Shown piece after piece: positions 1 to 8,732 of a stretch of DNA of 64,000 bases. This DNA is from Chloroflexota bacterium (lineage in GTDB: Bacteria > Chloroflexota > UBA11872). The notes beneath the pieces were generated by a model, which saw nothing but the letters and a program-made list of their open reading frames with translations, was not told the origin of the DNA and made no database searches. Positions within the stretch are counted from its first letter, which is position 1. Each line of letters begins with the position of its first letter. The DNA lies in contig JAPOWQ010000029.1 in assembly GCA_026707585.1 (NCBI GenBank), forward strand, positions 316,697-380,696. Direction: 5' to 3'. A program made the position numbers and the translations under genes.

Positions 1-1
1 A

Positions 2-874
2 TTAGAGGAACTTTTGGAGATTGGAAGTAGCCCTATTGATCCTTACATCTACCGCCTGAAGTACGACGCCGCTCCGTATCCGATCTCCTTCCCGCCGTTT
101 GATACCGATGTACTCACGACTGCGGCAAATGAATGCTGGCACATATCGATCGCTCTGGGCATGCTTGCCACGGCCAAATCAAATAGCCAGATCACACTTG
201 ATGTATACGCCTACCCAGACTTGGTGGTGGCACAAGTTCCCGAGGCTGCCGTATACGACGTTGCCCAAAGCTATCTTGCCGTTACGTGCACAAGTCTAAA
301 TCGTGGACGCAGCCAACTAGGTATTGGTAATCGAATCTATGAAGTATCTCCCGATTCAACCATGCATATTGACGTGTATGAACGTGCCGGCATATTCTTG
401 GATACTGCGTCGAGTGCACTATCGTCGACCGTCCACATTCTCGGTGACAACCCAGCAGAGTATGGGCTACATGGGCGTAACTATTCGCTATCTTCACTAT
501 CAAAAGAACATCGTGATCTGCTTGTCACTGCTCTGTGGACAAGAGCGGATTCAGAAGTGAATCGGATTGCTGATCTGTTTGAACAAATACCAATAACATG
601 CGAAGATGCATCATGCATGGCAACAATGATGCAGGCTGCCGCAGATACATGTGATATTGCCAATGATTACATTGGTAAGATTGTTTTTTTGTCAGACGAA
701 CCCGATTGGTCGCAAGTTCAGGTACATATGATCCACTACTGTGATGGGCTTGACGGAGTGGTCGAACTGCTGGATGCAAATCAAGTTCGTGCTGCTGGAC
801 CTGCACTTGATACTGCCTTAGCTTCACTTGCCCTAGCCTTGCCTTATATTGAGCGTCTTCTGGGTAGTGAGTGA
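2..874 (+). CDS. Hypothetical protein, 5' end outside window
   Basis: The frame is open to the first base of the window, so the protein probably begins upstream; the first possible start inside is TTG at 14. About 290 residues are visible, ending at TGA 872-874. I recognise no family. The sequence has soluble, mixed alpha/beta character with no membrane segment or signal peptide, and an acidic C-terminal half with a helical end. Codon use is AT-richer than the chromosomal genes at the other end of the window, fitting acquired DNA. It ends 18 bases before the first copy of the HTH-containing repeat, which lies on the opposite strand. Function unknown; coding is likely because the protein reads as globular throughout. 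Confidence 0.6.
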   Translation, partial: LEELLEIGSSPIDPYIYRLKYDAAPYPISFPPFDTDVLTTAANECWHISIALGMLATAKSNSQITLDVYAYPDLVVAQVPEAAVYDVAQSYLAVTCTSLNRGRSQLGIGNRIYEVSPDSTMHIDVYERAGIFLDTASSALSSTVHILGDNPAEYGLHGRNYSLSSLSKEHRDLLVTALWTRADSEVNRIADLFEQIPITCEDASCMATMMQAAADTCDIANDYIGKIVFLSDEPDWSQVQVHMIHYCDGLDGVVELLDANQVRAAGPALDTALASLALALPYIERLLGSE

Positions 875-892
875 TTCCTTAGAAGAACCAGG

Positions 893-1487
893 GTGACATG
901 CACCCCGCGCGAGCCATCCCAGACCTGTTACGGCCTTGAGGCCGGTTTGCAGGCCGTTGCGCCCTTCCAGGAACAAAGGCACGGAAATCCTACCGTAGTT
1001 CGGGCAGAATACCGCCCGCGCCAGCGCCAGGAACTCGCGGGCCACGGCTTCGATCGCCGGGCGCCGGTAGGCGCCCCACAAGTGGTGGCGGCTGCGCAGA
1101 CCCAACCGCGCCACGATGGCGGCCATCGGCTGGCCGTCGCAGAAGAGCTGCGGCGCGTGGGTCTGCCGCGGGGTCAGAATCGCCGAGGCCTGCTCAATGG
1201 CCAGCTGCAAGATCGCCCGCGTTGCGTGCACGTCGGCGAAGGCGCTGCGGCGAGAGCGCCGACGCGCCAACTGCTGGACGCCGGACAGGCTCATCAACGG
1301 CGAGGCGAGCAGGCGATATCCGTCGGCACGGTGCTGCAGGGCGTCGTCGACTCAGTGATAGTAGGCGGCGAAGGATCGGCGGCCGCAGCCTGGGGCATCC
1401 GAGTCCTTGTGGTGCACGGGCAGTCGTACCTCAGAGTGCCGAGCCAAGGATCCAGGAGGAAGGCAGGATTCCGTACGCGCAAACCTT
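893..1487. repeat. Dispersed HTH-gene element, copy A (decayed)
   Basis: First of two direct copies of the same element; the second is at 8098-8732. Similarity starts at the TGACA near 896 and ends at the shared GGCAGGATTCCGTAC near 1485. Both copies contain the same minus-strand HTH gene and the same flanks. Copy A lacks about 45-50 bases near the gene's 5' end that copy B has. Boundaries were aligned by eye and may be off by several bases. No inverted terminal repeats or target duplications were seen. Confidence 0.8.
995..1398 (-). pseudogene. Broken HTH protein (copy A)
   Basis: This is the counterpart of the intact HTH gene at 8200-8652. The equivalent ATG is at 1398. Three lesions are visible: an in-frame TGA at 1352-1354 where copy B has TGG (Trp); a deletion of ~45-50 bases just after the start; and loss of the stop codon, TAG in copy B but TAC at 995-997 here, so the frame runs on to about 833. 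The remaining sequence still shows the helix-turn-helix core (LTPRQ, then a GQPMA-to-LGLRS segment). The product is unlikely to be functional. If the remnant is translated from the internal ATG pair near 1297, it would be the C-terminal half plus an unrelated tail. Confidence 0.75.
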
Positions 1488-1897
1488 CGCTCGAGTTGCC
1501 GGGTGAGCAGAATGACGTCAGGCGCTGCGGATGTACATCCGTTGCTCGAACCCTTTCCGTAGTCAATGCGCATGGCTCGATGATCAGAGCGGTTGCGCCT
1601 CCCGATCATGCGGCCAACGCCCTATTCGAGGGCTAGGTCTAGGGGCATGGGGCGTGTGCTCCCTTGATAATCTCCGCATGCCCTGTCCCAGTGCGCGATG
1701 CGTCCGCTCTCGGACTCGTCCACGTGCGCGTGGACACGGTTCAACCGTTGGCCCTAGCGTTGACCTTAGGAGATCCCACCTTGGCGGACACGGACTGGGC
1801 TACGTCCTGCTGGTCGGCTACCCCCCTAGGGTCGAAGTGTCGCCGGGGTTCGGGCCTCGGCCTTGGTTGAGCGCCGACGCATCTGTTGTCGGGCTAG
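1488..1897. other. Gene-poor stretch
   Basis: I see no convincing gene, RNA or repeat between copy A of the HTH element and the coding remnant at 1898. The open frames here are short, switch frame and read as non-coding. Confidence 0.5.
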
Positions 1898-2047
1898 GCG
1901 GACTGCGTCGCTGGGTGTCTCGGCCAGTTCGGTGACTGGGAGAGGGTTCCTCTCTCGGTCCCTTGGAAAAATTACGATGTCTACGAAGCCTATAATCCGT
2001 CGTTCCTCGACGAAATGTATTCGCAGATTGACACGACTAATGAGTGA
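1898..2047 (+). pseudogene. Orphan C-terminal coding remnant
   Basis: Between a TAG at 1895-1897 and a TGA at 2045-2047 one frame reads as normal protein, rich in aromatic and acidic residues (WKNYDVYEAYNPSFLDEMY and similar), while the two other frames are broken. There is no start codon before an internal ATG near the end, so this looks like the 3' end of a gene whose front has been lost, perhaps when the HTH element inserted or recombined upstream. Family not recognised. The call rests on composition alone. Confidence 0.35.
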
Positions 2048-2120
2048 TCCCGAAAGTGGATTCTGGGTTCTCTACGCTCGGCGAGGGCGTTCCTACGAAG
2101 TCATTCCTGGCCAATACAAC

Positions 2121-2145
2121 CGCACCCTCACCGAAAGCGGGTGCG
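2121..2145 (+). promoter_or_regulatory. Hairpin upstream of the protease start
   Basis: CGCACCC at 2121-2127 pairs with GGGTGCG at 2139-2145 around an 11-base loop. It ends 9 bases before the GGGAGGG ribosome-binding site of the protease gene. There is no following T-run. It could be an operator, a leader hairpin affecting translation or a weak terminator. Confidence 0.35.
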
Positions 2146-2167
2146 TTCTACTCTTGGGAGGGTAGCA

Positions 2168-3061
2168 ATGCAAACATCAATACTGGAAGACAGCCACATA
2201 GCATGCCCATTTCAAGTCCTAATGCTCGACTCGCAAGGGGTCATCGGCCTCGGAACCGCATTCTTCTATGAGCACGCAGCTGAGAACTTCATTATCACCA
2301 ACTGGCACAATGTTGTCGGCAAGCATCCCTATACGGGTGAAGCTCTGCATGACGAGCGAAGCCCGAGTCTCATGGCAGCAAAATGGCCTTCGCTGGAGGG
2401 CATTGAAGATCTGGGAGACGGCCTGCTACGTACCCACTTTCAGGCTCAACCCATTTCGATAGAAGACGAAGGCCAGCCACTATGGTTTGAGCATCCCGAG
2501 TTCGGCTCAGTGTGCGACGTAGTGGCAATTCCATTCCAGAAACCCGACAATTGGCCTCCCGTCACCCACAAAGCAGCCAACAAGATCGAGGAAGGTTCAA
2601 TTCCTATACGTCCTGGAACCTCCGTTGCTGTAATCGGATTCCCACTGGGTTTGAGTACTGGTCCGGGATTGCCGCTGTTCAAAACCGGCTGCCTCTCCTC
2701 AATTCCAGGATTTGAGATCCGACTCGGGGGCGAGTTCTCGCCGGTGGGAGGACTGAAGAGTGGCATAAGAACTCCAGCACTGTTGCTTGACGTTCACACA
2801 CTTCCGGGAATGTCAGGCTCGCCAGTCTTCGCGGAGCATTCGGGTTTGTGGAATCCTGCCGACCCATTAGCCTCGGGCATAACTGGAAATTCCGTTATCG
2901 GAACTGGCCGTATGTTCCTGGGCTGTCACAGCTCCAGGGTTTTGGGGCTTGAGGACAGAAGTGGGCTGGGCCTGTGTTTCGGGGAAGACGTGATCAAGGA
3001 GATCTGCCAAGCCAGATTCCCAGGGAGTCGATGTGTAGGGATTAGCTCAGAGAGCGCATAA
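2168..3061 (+). CDS. Trypsin-like (S1-fold) serine protease
   Basis: A 297-residue cytosolic protein of the trypsin-like peptidase type. The catalytic triad is visible: His47 in TNWHNV, Asp117 in CDVVAIP and Ser216 in GMSGSP, in the right order and spacing. No signal peptide or PDZ domain follows, unlike secreted or HtrA-type proteases. ATG 2168 is chosen because GGGAGGG lies about 7 bases upstream; the frame also opens at GTG 2141, which has no ribosome-binding site. It is the first gene of a module whose next member (3609-6911) is a sacsin-like ATPase/nuclease on the same strand. Intracellular trypsin-like domains occur as effectors in several bacterial defence systems, where cleavage is triggered by a sensor ATPase. 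That role here is inference from domain type and neighbour. Confidence 0.85.
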   Translation: MQTSILEDSHIACPFQVLMLDSQGVIGLGTAFFYEHAAENFIITNWHNVVGKHPYTGEALHDERSPSLMAAKWPSLEGIEDLGDGLLRTHFQAQPISIEDEGQPLWFEHPEFGSVCDVVAIPFQKPDNWPPVTHKAANKIEEGSIPIRPGTSVAVIGFPLGLSTGPGLPLFKTGCLSSIPGFEIRLGGEFSPVGGLKSGIRTPALLLDVHTLPGMSGSPVFAEHSGLWNPADPLASGITGNSVIGTGRMFLGCHSSRVLGLEDRSGLGLCFGEDVIKEICQARFPGSRCVGISSESA

Positions 3062-3066
3062 CCCAA

Positions 3067-3081
3067 GTGCCCTAAGGGCAC
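3067..3081 (+). terminator. Short perfect hairpin after the protease gene
   Basis: GTGCCC and GGGCAC pair perfectly around a TAA loop, starting 5 bases after the protease stop codon. There is no T-run, so it may be a weak terminator or an mRNA 3'-end stabiliser. It would partly separate the protease transcript from the ATPase gene. Confidence 0.4.
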
Positions 3082-3593
3082 AGGCCGGCTCTAGGGGGCG
3101 TGTCTCGAATCTTGTCTAAACATCGCAAGCTCGGAAGTCAAAGTCAAAGCTGTTGACTTCGTCAAGTCCGGTGCACCATGGCGTACTGAACTGCAAACCT
3201 CTTAGTAGGTGGTCCTCATATAGGAACAAGATCTTCGAACCCTAAATTGACTCAGCAAGCCTCCGGCACATTGGGGTTGGAGATACTCTCGGTATCGAGG
3301 ACAGCTCCCGGCCGTCCCGAGATTGGCGGGGATTATCGCCGGAAGGACTATGCAGAGACAATGCGAAGAATCGCGACAGCGCACTCTTTTCAATGGGTAA
3401 TCCCGAGTAGTTATACATGTGGAGCCGTAACTCCTCTCTCTCCATCGCCGATCTTACATCGTCCTATAGACAAGTCGGCGACATCATGGCCGCAGTCTCA
3501 CTCCGGATGTGTATCGTTGGTAGGTAATTGGTCTATCGCTGGGAAGATGCTAGCATGACTGTCACGGATACCTTCTTAGGATGACCGACGACC
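3082..3593. other. Long gap between protease and ATPase genes
   Basis: About 510 bases without a convincing gene. A small palindrome, TTGAC-TTC-GTCAA, sits at 3153-3165 and could be a regulator site. The only sizeable frame (3247-3558, plus) reads as low-complexity and is not supported. The gap is long enough for a separate promoter for the downstream gene. Confidence 0.45.
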
Positions 3594-3608
3594 GAGGAGT
3601 ACTTCATC

Positions 3609-6600
3609 GTGACAATGCCGAAAAACGAATTTGACTCGATTATAAGCCAGGTACTCACTGACAACACAGCCCAGAGTGTCTTGAATCATCTCACAACATT
3701 GGAATCGAACCGTGCCCGCGTGCGGACGCGGTGGATCTGGGAACTACTGCAAAACGCACGGGATGCATCGGCTAATCCTGATGCAGATCTGATTGCCTCC
3801 ATCGAGCAGAGCGATGATGAAGTCGTCTTTCGCCACAATGGGAGGCCCTTTGAGCGAGAGGAGATAATCCACCTGATTTACCATGGCTCTACAAAGGTCG
3901 ACAATCCAGAGGACCTCGGACGGTATGGCAGCGGTTTTCTAACTACCCACTTGCTTTCACCTGAGATTGGAGTTTCCAGTCAGCTTGAAGATGGTCGGCG
4001 TTTCAATTTCCAACTGAAACGCGACGTTGGATCGGTTGGTGAGCTCAGTAAGTCGATGCAGGGTGCGGCTACAGCTTTTGTGAATTCGCTATCGAATGGG
4101 CTGCGTACTGGTTCTTCCTACACCACGGAGTTTCGGTATCCGTTGAGAAACGACGCCTCTGAGGTCGTGGCGGAGGGCATTGCGACACTGAAGCGATGCG
4201 CTCCCTTTGTGGTTGCCTTCAACCGGGAGTTTTCTAGCATCAGGATTGAGTCCTCTGGAAATACCGTGGAGTTCCGAGTCAGTGGACGTCAGAGCATGAA
4301 ACAGAACCAATTTGAATTGGTCACGGTGGTAGAGACTAAGAATGGCAACGGCATGGCCCGTGAATACCTTGTGGCACAGGGTGAGAAATCGTCAGTTGCT
4401 ATTCCAGTAGGATCGGTGACCGACGGGCGTGTGGTGTTGCCGATTGACCACACCCCACGTCTGTTCTTGGGATTTCCGCTGATGGGTACCGAGAACTTCA
4501 GCTTTCCTGCCGTCATCAACAGTTTCCGATTCTCTCCGACGGAACACCGCGACGGCGTGTTTCTATGGCAGGCAGAGGACACTCCTGACGCGGCTAACCA
4601 AGAAAACCAGGCTGTCATCGAAGAAGCCTGCGAGTTGCTTACCCAGATGCTGCGTTTCGTCGCGTGTTCTGGCTGGAGGAAAGCCTACCTTCTGGCCGAG
4701 ATTCCCGAAATACAGACGCAGACATGGCTGAATGAAGAGAGGCTTCGCGAATGTCTAGCCGAGCTGCTTATAGAGAGAATCCGAGAAACACCCGCGGTTC
4801 TTAGTGAATCTGGAGGAGCCCTATCCCCGCAAGACGCCGAACTGCCACTTGCTGGCACCGCAGAAGGCGTGGTCACCTTGTGGGATCTGCTGGCGGAGTG
4901 GCAAGAAGAACAGGACATCTGGCCGAGGCGCGACGAAGCATTCGGCTGGAGTAATGCCGTCAGGAGTTGGGCTAGACTAACAGATTTTGAAGTTTCGTCA
5001 TTCATTGAAGGTCTCGATGGTCGAAAACTAGCTTCGAGAGTCCATAGGGTATCGCGGGATCAGTCAGCCACAACGAGAACCCATCGTGTCAGTCAGTTGG
5101 CGTCCCAGTTGAAGGAGGGTGTCTCCGCAATTGACTGGCTCGACCGGTTGATTGGTTTTCTCCGCAATGAAGGACTGGGGGAGGTAGTCAGTGAACACCG
5201 CATCGTTCCAAGTCAGGAGGCTTCTCTCCGAGTCCTGCCCCAACTGCATCGCGACGCGGGAATCAGTGAGGAACTGAAAAACGTCGCCGACTTCCTGGGT
5301 TGGCGAATCAGACCAAGCCTTCGGGACCCTCGGATCGCTTCCGTTTCCGAAGAACTCGGTTTGGGCGACTGGGATAACGCGTATGTCGTTGGGAAACTTA
5401 GCAGAAGAATTCGCGAAAGGGCCGATGAAGACCCAGACGACGATTTCAGGAAGGCGAGCATTGAACTCTTCACCTGGATGGTGCAGCAGGAGGCTTGGGA
5501 AGCCCTACGCGGTTACCCCGCTGTCTCACGAATGCTAGGCCCCGACCAGCCCACCGCCGTTGTTTACCTGCCAAACAATGACCAGGATGTTGAACCTCCG
5601 CTTGCCCCCGTCGGGGCATGGCCGGAAGACCTGCGTCCCTTCGCAGACCTCTTCCCTCCAAACCGTATTCTGGCAGACGATTTCCTTCGTGCGTTCCCCA
5701 ACGCTGATGACTGGCGACCGCTTGTTGAACTGCATCTGGTCAGGACGGACATTCTCAATCCCAGAAGTGTCAGCTTCGACCGATTCTATCCCGACCAACC
5801 GTTAGATGACGCGGTTGATCATAGGACAGTGAACGAAGTCGAGGTAACGGACGTCTGGCGTCAATCGGAAACCATTAATCGTGTACGGGACAGCCAGGAA
5901 CGTGCCGGGTTGTTCTGGCGTTTTCTAAGCGAGTATCTTGTTCCCAGAAACATCCATAGCCTCGACGCCCATACTGCCGACTGCGAGTGTGGAGATAGCC
6001 ATCGATACTTTCCGGCAGCTTGGCTTGAGCCAGTCCGAGAGAACAGTTGGGTTCGCCTGGCAAACGGCAGGCGAGACAGACCCAACGCCCGGTCTCTTGC
6101 AAATCTTATGAAGGCTAGTGGATGGACTCCCAGCTCTTCAGACAGAGACTCAGCAGTGGACAAACTTCTGGAAGCGATCGACGTGTCTCGCTTCGACCTG
6201 ATCCTGGAATCCGTCGCCGAAGACAACGATTCCCGCGCAGCAGTTCATAGTGCATTCACAGATATACTGGAAACTGCCAAGGGGAACGTGGACGATCTTG
6301 CTCATGTCCCACAGTATCTGGAAGACCTGAGAAACGACGAAGCTCTTCCCGAGGTCCTGAATGAACGCCGAGAACGAAGGCGTCAGGTACAGGAAAACCA
6401 ACATCTGGGCAGCCAGATTGAAGTGTTGGTGAAGCAGAGCTTGGAGGGCGAGGGCTTTACTGTACGGCGCACGGGAATCGGTTCAGACTTCGCTATTGAG
6501 TTCAACGATATAACCAGATTGGAACTGGCCAAATCAGGCAGAACTTGGTTGGTCGAAGTCAAGGCCACTCGCGACAACAGGGTCAGCATGACGGATACGC

Positions 6601-6911
6601 AGGCTGTCACGTCGGTCAACGAAGGGGATGGATTCCTGCTCTGCGTTGTTCCAGTACAGGGTGAAGTCGCGGACTTGGAGTTACCAACTATTCGAGAGAG
6701 TATGCTCTTCGTGGCCAACATCGGCCCACGCCTGGACGAATTCTGCAGCAATCTCAATGCTCTCAACGCATTTAGAGAAACCATTACGTCGGAAGACGCC
6801 GAGGGTATTCAGCTGGAAGTTGATTCTGCCAACGCGAGAATTCGTGTCGCCAACTCCGTATGGGAAAATCACGGAATTCGGCTTGAGGATCTCCCATCCA
6901 GGATACAATAG
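3609..6911 (+). CDS. Sacsin-like ATPase with C-terminal DUF3883-type nuclease domain
   Basis: A 1100-residue multidomain protein. The N-terminus is a GHKL/Hsp90-type ATP-binding domain of the sacsin kind: the N-box ELLQNARDA has Glu45, Asn49 and Asp52, HNG lies at 76-78, and the glycine box GRYGSGF is at 104-110. A long helical, acidic middle region (about 300-920) has no recognised domain. Residues ~930-1025 form a DUF3883 (NO VEIN C-terminal-like) domain with a PD-(D/E)XK pattern: Asp960, then EVK at 983-985. GTG 3609 is supported by GAGGAG 9 bases upstream. Proteins joining a sacsin/NO VEIN ATPase to DUF3883 are common in bacterial defence islands. Next to a trypsin-like protease, a defence role is likely but inferred. 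DNA as substrate is predicted only from the nuclease motif. Confidence 0.85.
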   Translation: MTMPKNEFDSIISQVLTDNTAQSVLNHLTTLESNRARVRTRWIWELLQNARDASANPDADLIASIEQSDDEVVFRHNGRPFEREEIIHLIYHGSTKVDNPEDLGRYGSGFLTTHLLSPEIGVSSQLEDGRRFNFQLKRDVGSVGELSKSMQGAATAFVNSLSNGLRTGSSYTTEFRYPLRNDASEVVAEGIATLKRCAPFVVAFNREFSSIRIESSGNTVEFRVSGRQSMKQNQFELVTVVETKNGNGMAREYLVAQGEKSSVAIPVGSVTDGRVVLPIDHTPRLFLGFPLMGTENFSFPAVINSFRFSPTEHRDGVFLWQAEDTPDAANQENQAVIEEACELLTQMLRFVACSGWRKAYLLAEIPEIQTQTWLNEERLRECLAELLIERIRETPAVLSESGGALSPQDAELPLAGTAEGVVTLWDLLAEWQEEQDIWPRRDEAFGWSNAVRSWARLTDFEVSSFIEGLDGRKLASRVHRVSRDQSATTRTHRVSQLASQLKEGVSAIDWLDRLIGFLRNEGLGEVVSEHRIVPSQEASLRVLPQLHRDAGISEELKNVADFLGWRIRPSLRDPRIASVSEELGLGDWDNAYVVGKLSRRIRERADEDPDDDFRKASIELFTWMVQQEAWEALRGYPAVSRMLGPDQPTAVVYLPNNDQDVEPPLAPVGAWPEDLRPFADLFPPNRILADDFLRAFPNADDWRPLVELHLVRTDILNPRSVSFDRFYPDQPLDDAVDHRTVNEVEVTDVWRQSETINRVRDSQERAGLFWRFLSEYLVPRNIHSLDAHTADCECGDSHRYFPAAWLEPVRENSWVRLANGRRDRPNARSLANLMKASGWTPSSSDRDSAVDKLLEAIDVSRFDLILESVAEDNDSRAAVHSAFTDILETAKGNVDDLAHVPQYLEDLRNDEALPEVLNERRERRRQVQENQHLGSQIEVLVKQSLEGEGFTVRRTGIGSDFAIEFNDITRLELAKSGRTWLVEVKATRDNRVSMTDTQAVTSVNEGDGFLLCVVPVQGEVADLELPTIRESMLFVANIGPRLDEFCSNLNALNAFRETITSEDAEGIQLEVDSANARIRVANSVWENHGIRLEDLPSRIQ

Positions 6912-7333
6912 TGAGATAGTAATACCCTCCGCTATCACTTTGAGACGATTTCATAAGTGAGAGTCTAATGAGATCTTTTGGCATACATGGTTCGGCAAGG
7001 GGAGGGTATCAACACTGCGGCTTCCTCAAGTCTGCTGCGGTCTTTGTCCTGTGCTGATCGTCTCGACTTCTCGCTGCTACTCCAGCGCCGACTTGAACAT
7101 CGAGAGGGCGGTGGTCTCGACCGGAATCGAATCGCCGACCTTTTCAACGCCATTGCGGCGACGGGTCAGGGCCGCTGCGACGCTCGTCGGCAACGTGCTC
7201 GGCGAGCGTGTTGAGGTTCAGCACGACGAGCTCGGACAGGACGGGCACCGAGCGTAGGCTACAAAGGTGTCGGGTAACTACGGTTCGCAGGCCGTCGGCG
7301 GTCTTGGGGACCTGTTCGAGTTCTGGGGAAGTG
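6912..7333. other. Gene-poor stretch between convergent genes
   Basis: Lies between the 3' ends of the ATPase and the minus-strand nuclease. Short frames on both strands overlap each other and none looks globular. There may be decayed coding sequence around 7050-7330. I see no RNA gene or clear terminator. Confidence 0.45.
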
Positions 7334-8023
7334 TCAACCGAGGTGTTGAGGGAGGCCAGCCTCGGCAATTTCACCAATTTCGTTCCAAGATAGTACGTTC
7401 TGTTCCTTCATCCATCCTTTGGAGATCATAAACTTCACTTGAGTCGTGCGCGTTAAGCTTGCAATCTTACCTGCGTTGCCGACGATGAATGCGATCACAG
7501 TCTTATTGCTAGATATCAAATCGATAAGGATTCTAGCCATCACATACTGACGAATCATCTGGTGCACCAGGACATACGCGCGATTCGTGCCCAGATCGCC
7601 TTCGTCCTTAGCCTCACCGATAAAGAGATGCCTCGGGGTTTGTAGGACAATGTCTATCTCTGTTCTCGCAAGATTGTCAGACAATTTGTCGGAATGCGAC
7701 GCATCATAGTTGCAGTCCTTCAGATTGTTAAATCCTCTGAAACCCTCTATTGCCTCACGCAAACTATAAAAGTGATTCCGATAGCTCTGTGCAAAGCAAT
7801 CGGATAGTTCCCCGGCCTTGAGAGATTCTCTTTCTAAGTAGTCACGCATCCCTTTCCAAAACAGCTCAATCTGAATGTCCCTACTTGGAGTGTCTTCGGG
7901 CTCGCCCAGTCGCTGGGCAAGAACTGCACGGGCTGAGTCGCACTCGATGAATGGAGCGAAGTATCGGGCCGTTCTCCAGTTTTCTGTCCTGTTACTGATC
8001 CCTAGAATTGTCACGGCATCCAC
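7334..8023 (-). CDS. Putative PD-(D/E)XK-family nuclease
   Basis: A 229-residue protein with a compact nuclease-like signature: Asp124 in EIDIVLQT, then Glu137-Ala-Lys139 in FIGEAKDEG. The beta-strand, short loop and E-x-K layout is typical of PD-(D/E)XK enzymes. The first 120 residues are mainly helical with many aromatic and acidic residues. The start is GTG 8023, directly after an in-frame TGA; it has no good ribosome-binding site, and GTG 8014 is an alternative. The gene converges on the sacsin-like ATPase gene and starts 21 bases from a tRNA-like fragment, next to copy B of the HTH element. It could be a stand-alone restriction-type nuclease or a defence effector. The family name is unknown to me and the fold call rests on the motif. 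Confidence 0.6.
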   Translation of the reverse strand: MDAVTILGISNRTENWRTARYFAPFIECDSARAVLAQRLGEPEDTPSRDIQIELFWKGMRDYLERESLKAGELSDCFAQSYRNHFYSLREAIEGFRGFNNLKDCNYDASHSDKLSDNLARTEIDIVLQTPRHLFIGEAKDEGDLGTNRAYVLVHQMIRQYVMARILIDLISSNKTVIAFIVGNAGKIASLTRTTQVKFMISKGWMKEQNVLSWNEIGEIAEAGLPQHLG

Positions 8024-8044
8024 GTGGAATCAGGCATGGGTCGC

Positions 8045-8073
8045 TGGTGTGCCTAGCGAGACTCGAACTACGC
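8045..8073 (-). other. tRNA 3'-end-like fragment (possible att remnant)
   Basis: Read on the minus strand this has, in order and with correct spacing, a T-loop TTCGAGT, a 3' T-stem CTCGC, a 7-base acceptor strand TAGGCAC, one discriminator base and CCA. The 5' T-stem is GCG-T-AG instead of GCGAG, i.e. one extra base. No anticodon or D arm is found upstream. Fragments like this are left where elements integrate into tRNA genes. It lies between the nuclease gene and copy B of the HTH element. A chance match cannot be ruled out. Confidence 0.35.
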
Positions 8074-8097
8074 AGGCTAGCATTTAGATGTACGGCC

Positions 8098-8732
8098 GTG
8101 ACACACACCCCTCGCGAGCCATCCCAAACCTGTTACGGCGCTGCGGCCGATCTACAGGCCGTTGCCCTCTTCCAGGAACAATGGCACCGGACTTCTACCC
8201 TAATTCTGGGAAAATTCCGCCTGCGCCAGCGCCAGAAACTCGCGCGTCACCGCCTCCACCGCCGGGCGCCGATAGGCGGCCCAGAGGTGCTGCCGGCTGC
8301 GCAGACCCAAGCGCGCCGCAATGACGGCCATCGGCTGGCCGTCGCAGAAGAGCTGCAGTGCCAGGGCCTGCCGCGGGGTCAGAATCGCCGAGGCCTGCTC
8401 AGTCGCCCGCTGCAGGAGCGCCCGCGTTGCGTGCACGTCGGCGAAGGCACTGCGTCGGAAGCGCCGGCGCGCGAGCCGTTGGACGCCCGGCAGGCCGACT
8501 AAAGGCGAGTCGAGCAGGCGATAACCGTCGGCGCGGTGCCGCAGCGCGTCGTCGACCCATTGATAGTAGACGGCGAATGATCGGCGGCCGCGGCGGGCTG
8601 CGCGGCGCGCGTGGGGCCGCCGGGAGATCGATGAAGCCGCGGCTTGGGGCATCCGACTCCTAGTGGTGCACGGGCGGTCGTACCTCAGAGTGCCGAGCCT
8701 AGGCTCCGGGAGGAAGGCAGGATTCCGTACTC
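8098..8732. repeat. Dispersed HTH-gene element, copy B (intact)
   Basis: Second direct copy of the element seen at 893-1487, clearly alignable over its length with scattered mismatches. It carries the complete HTH gene and conserved flanks, including about 100 bases downstream of the gene that are also conserved in copy A. Conservation of the flanks means the whole unit was duplicated, not just the gene. Confidence 0.8.
8200..8652 (-). CDS. Small HTH protein (LuxR/sigma region 4-like)
   Basis: A 150-residue basic protein. The N-terminal 30 residues are Arg/Ala-rich, then a conserved FAVYYQWVDDAL segment, then a C-terminal helix-turn-helix: LTPRQ, a LFCDGQPMAVIAARLGL stretch and a Tyr/Arg-rich recognition helix, as in LuxR or sigma-70 region 4 domains. 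ATG 8652 has AGGAG about 6 bases upstream. The gene is the core of a repeated element whose other copy (995-1398) is broken. It likely binds DNA. Whether it regulates the flanking defence genes or helps the element move is not shown by the sequence. It has no recognisable transposase domain. Confidence 0.65.
   Translation of the reverse strand: MPQAAASSISRRPHARRAARRGRRSFAVYYQWVDDALRHRADGYRLLDSPLVGLPGVQRLARRRFRRSAFADVHATRALLQRATEQASAILTPRQALALQLFCDGQPMAVIAARLGLRSRQHLWAAYRRPAVEAVTREFLALAQAEFSQN

Noticed and set aside
3153..3165. TTGACTTCGTCAA palindrome as a promoter/operator for the sacsin-like gene
   Set aside because: About 450 bases from the start and no -10 box at proper spacing; mentioned only as part of the gap description.
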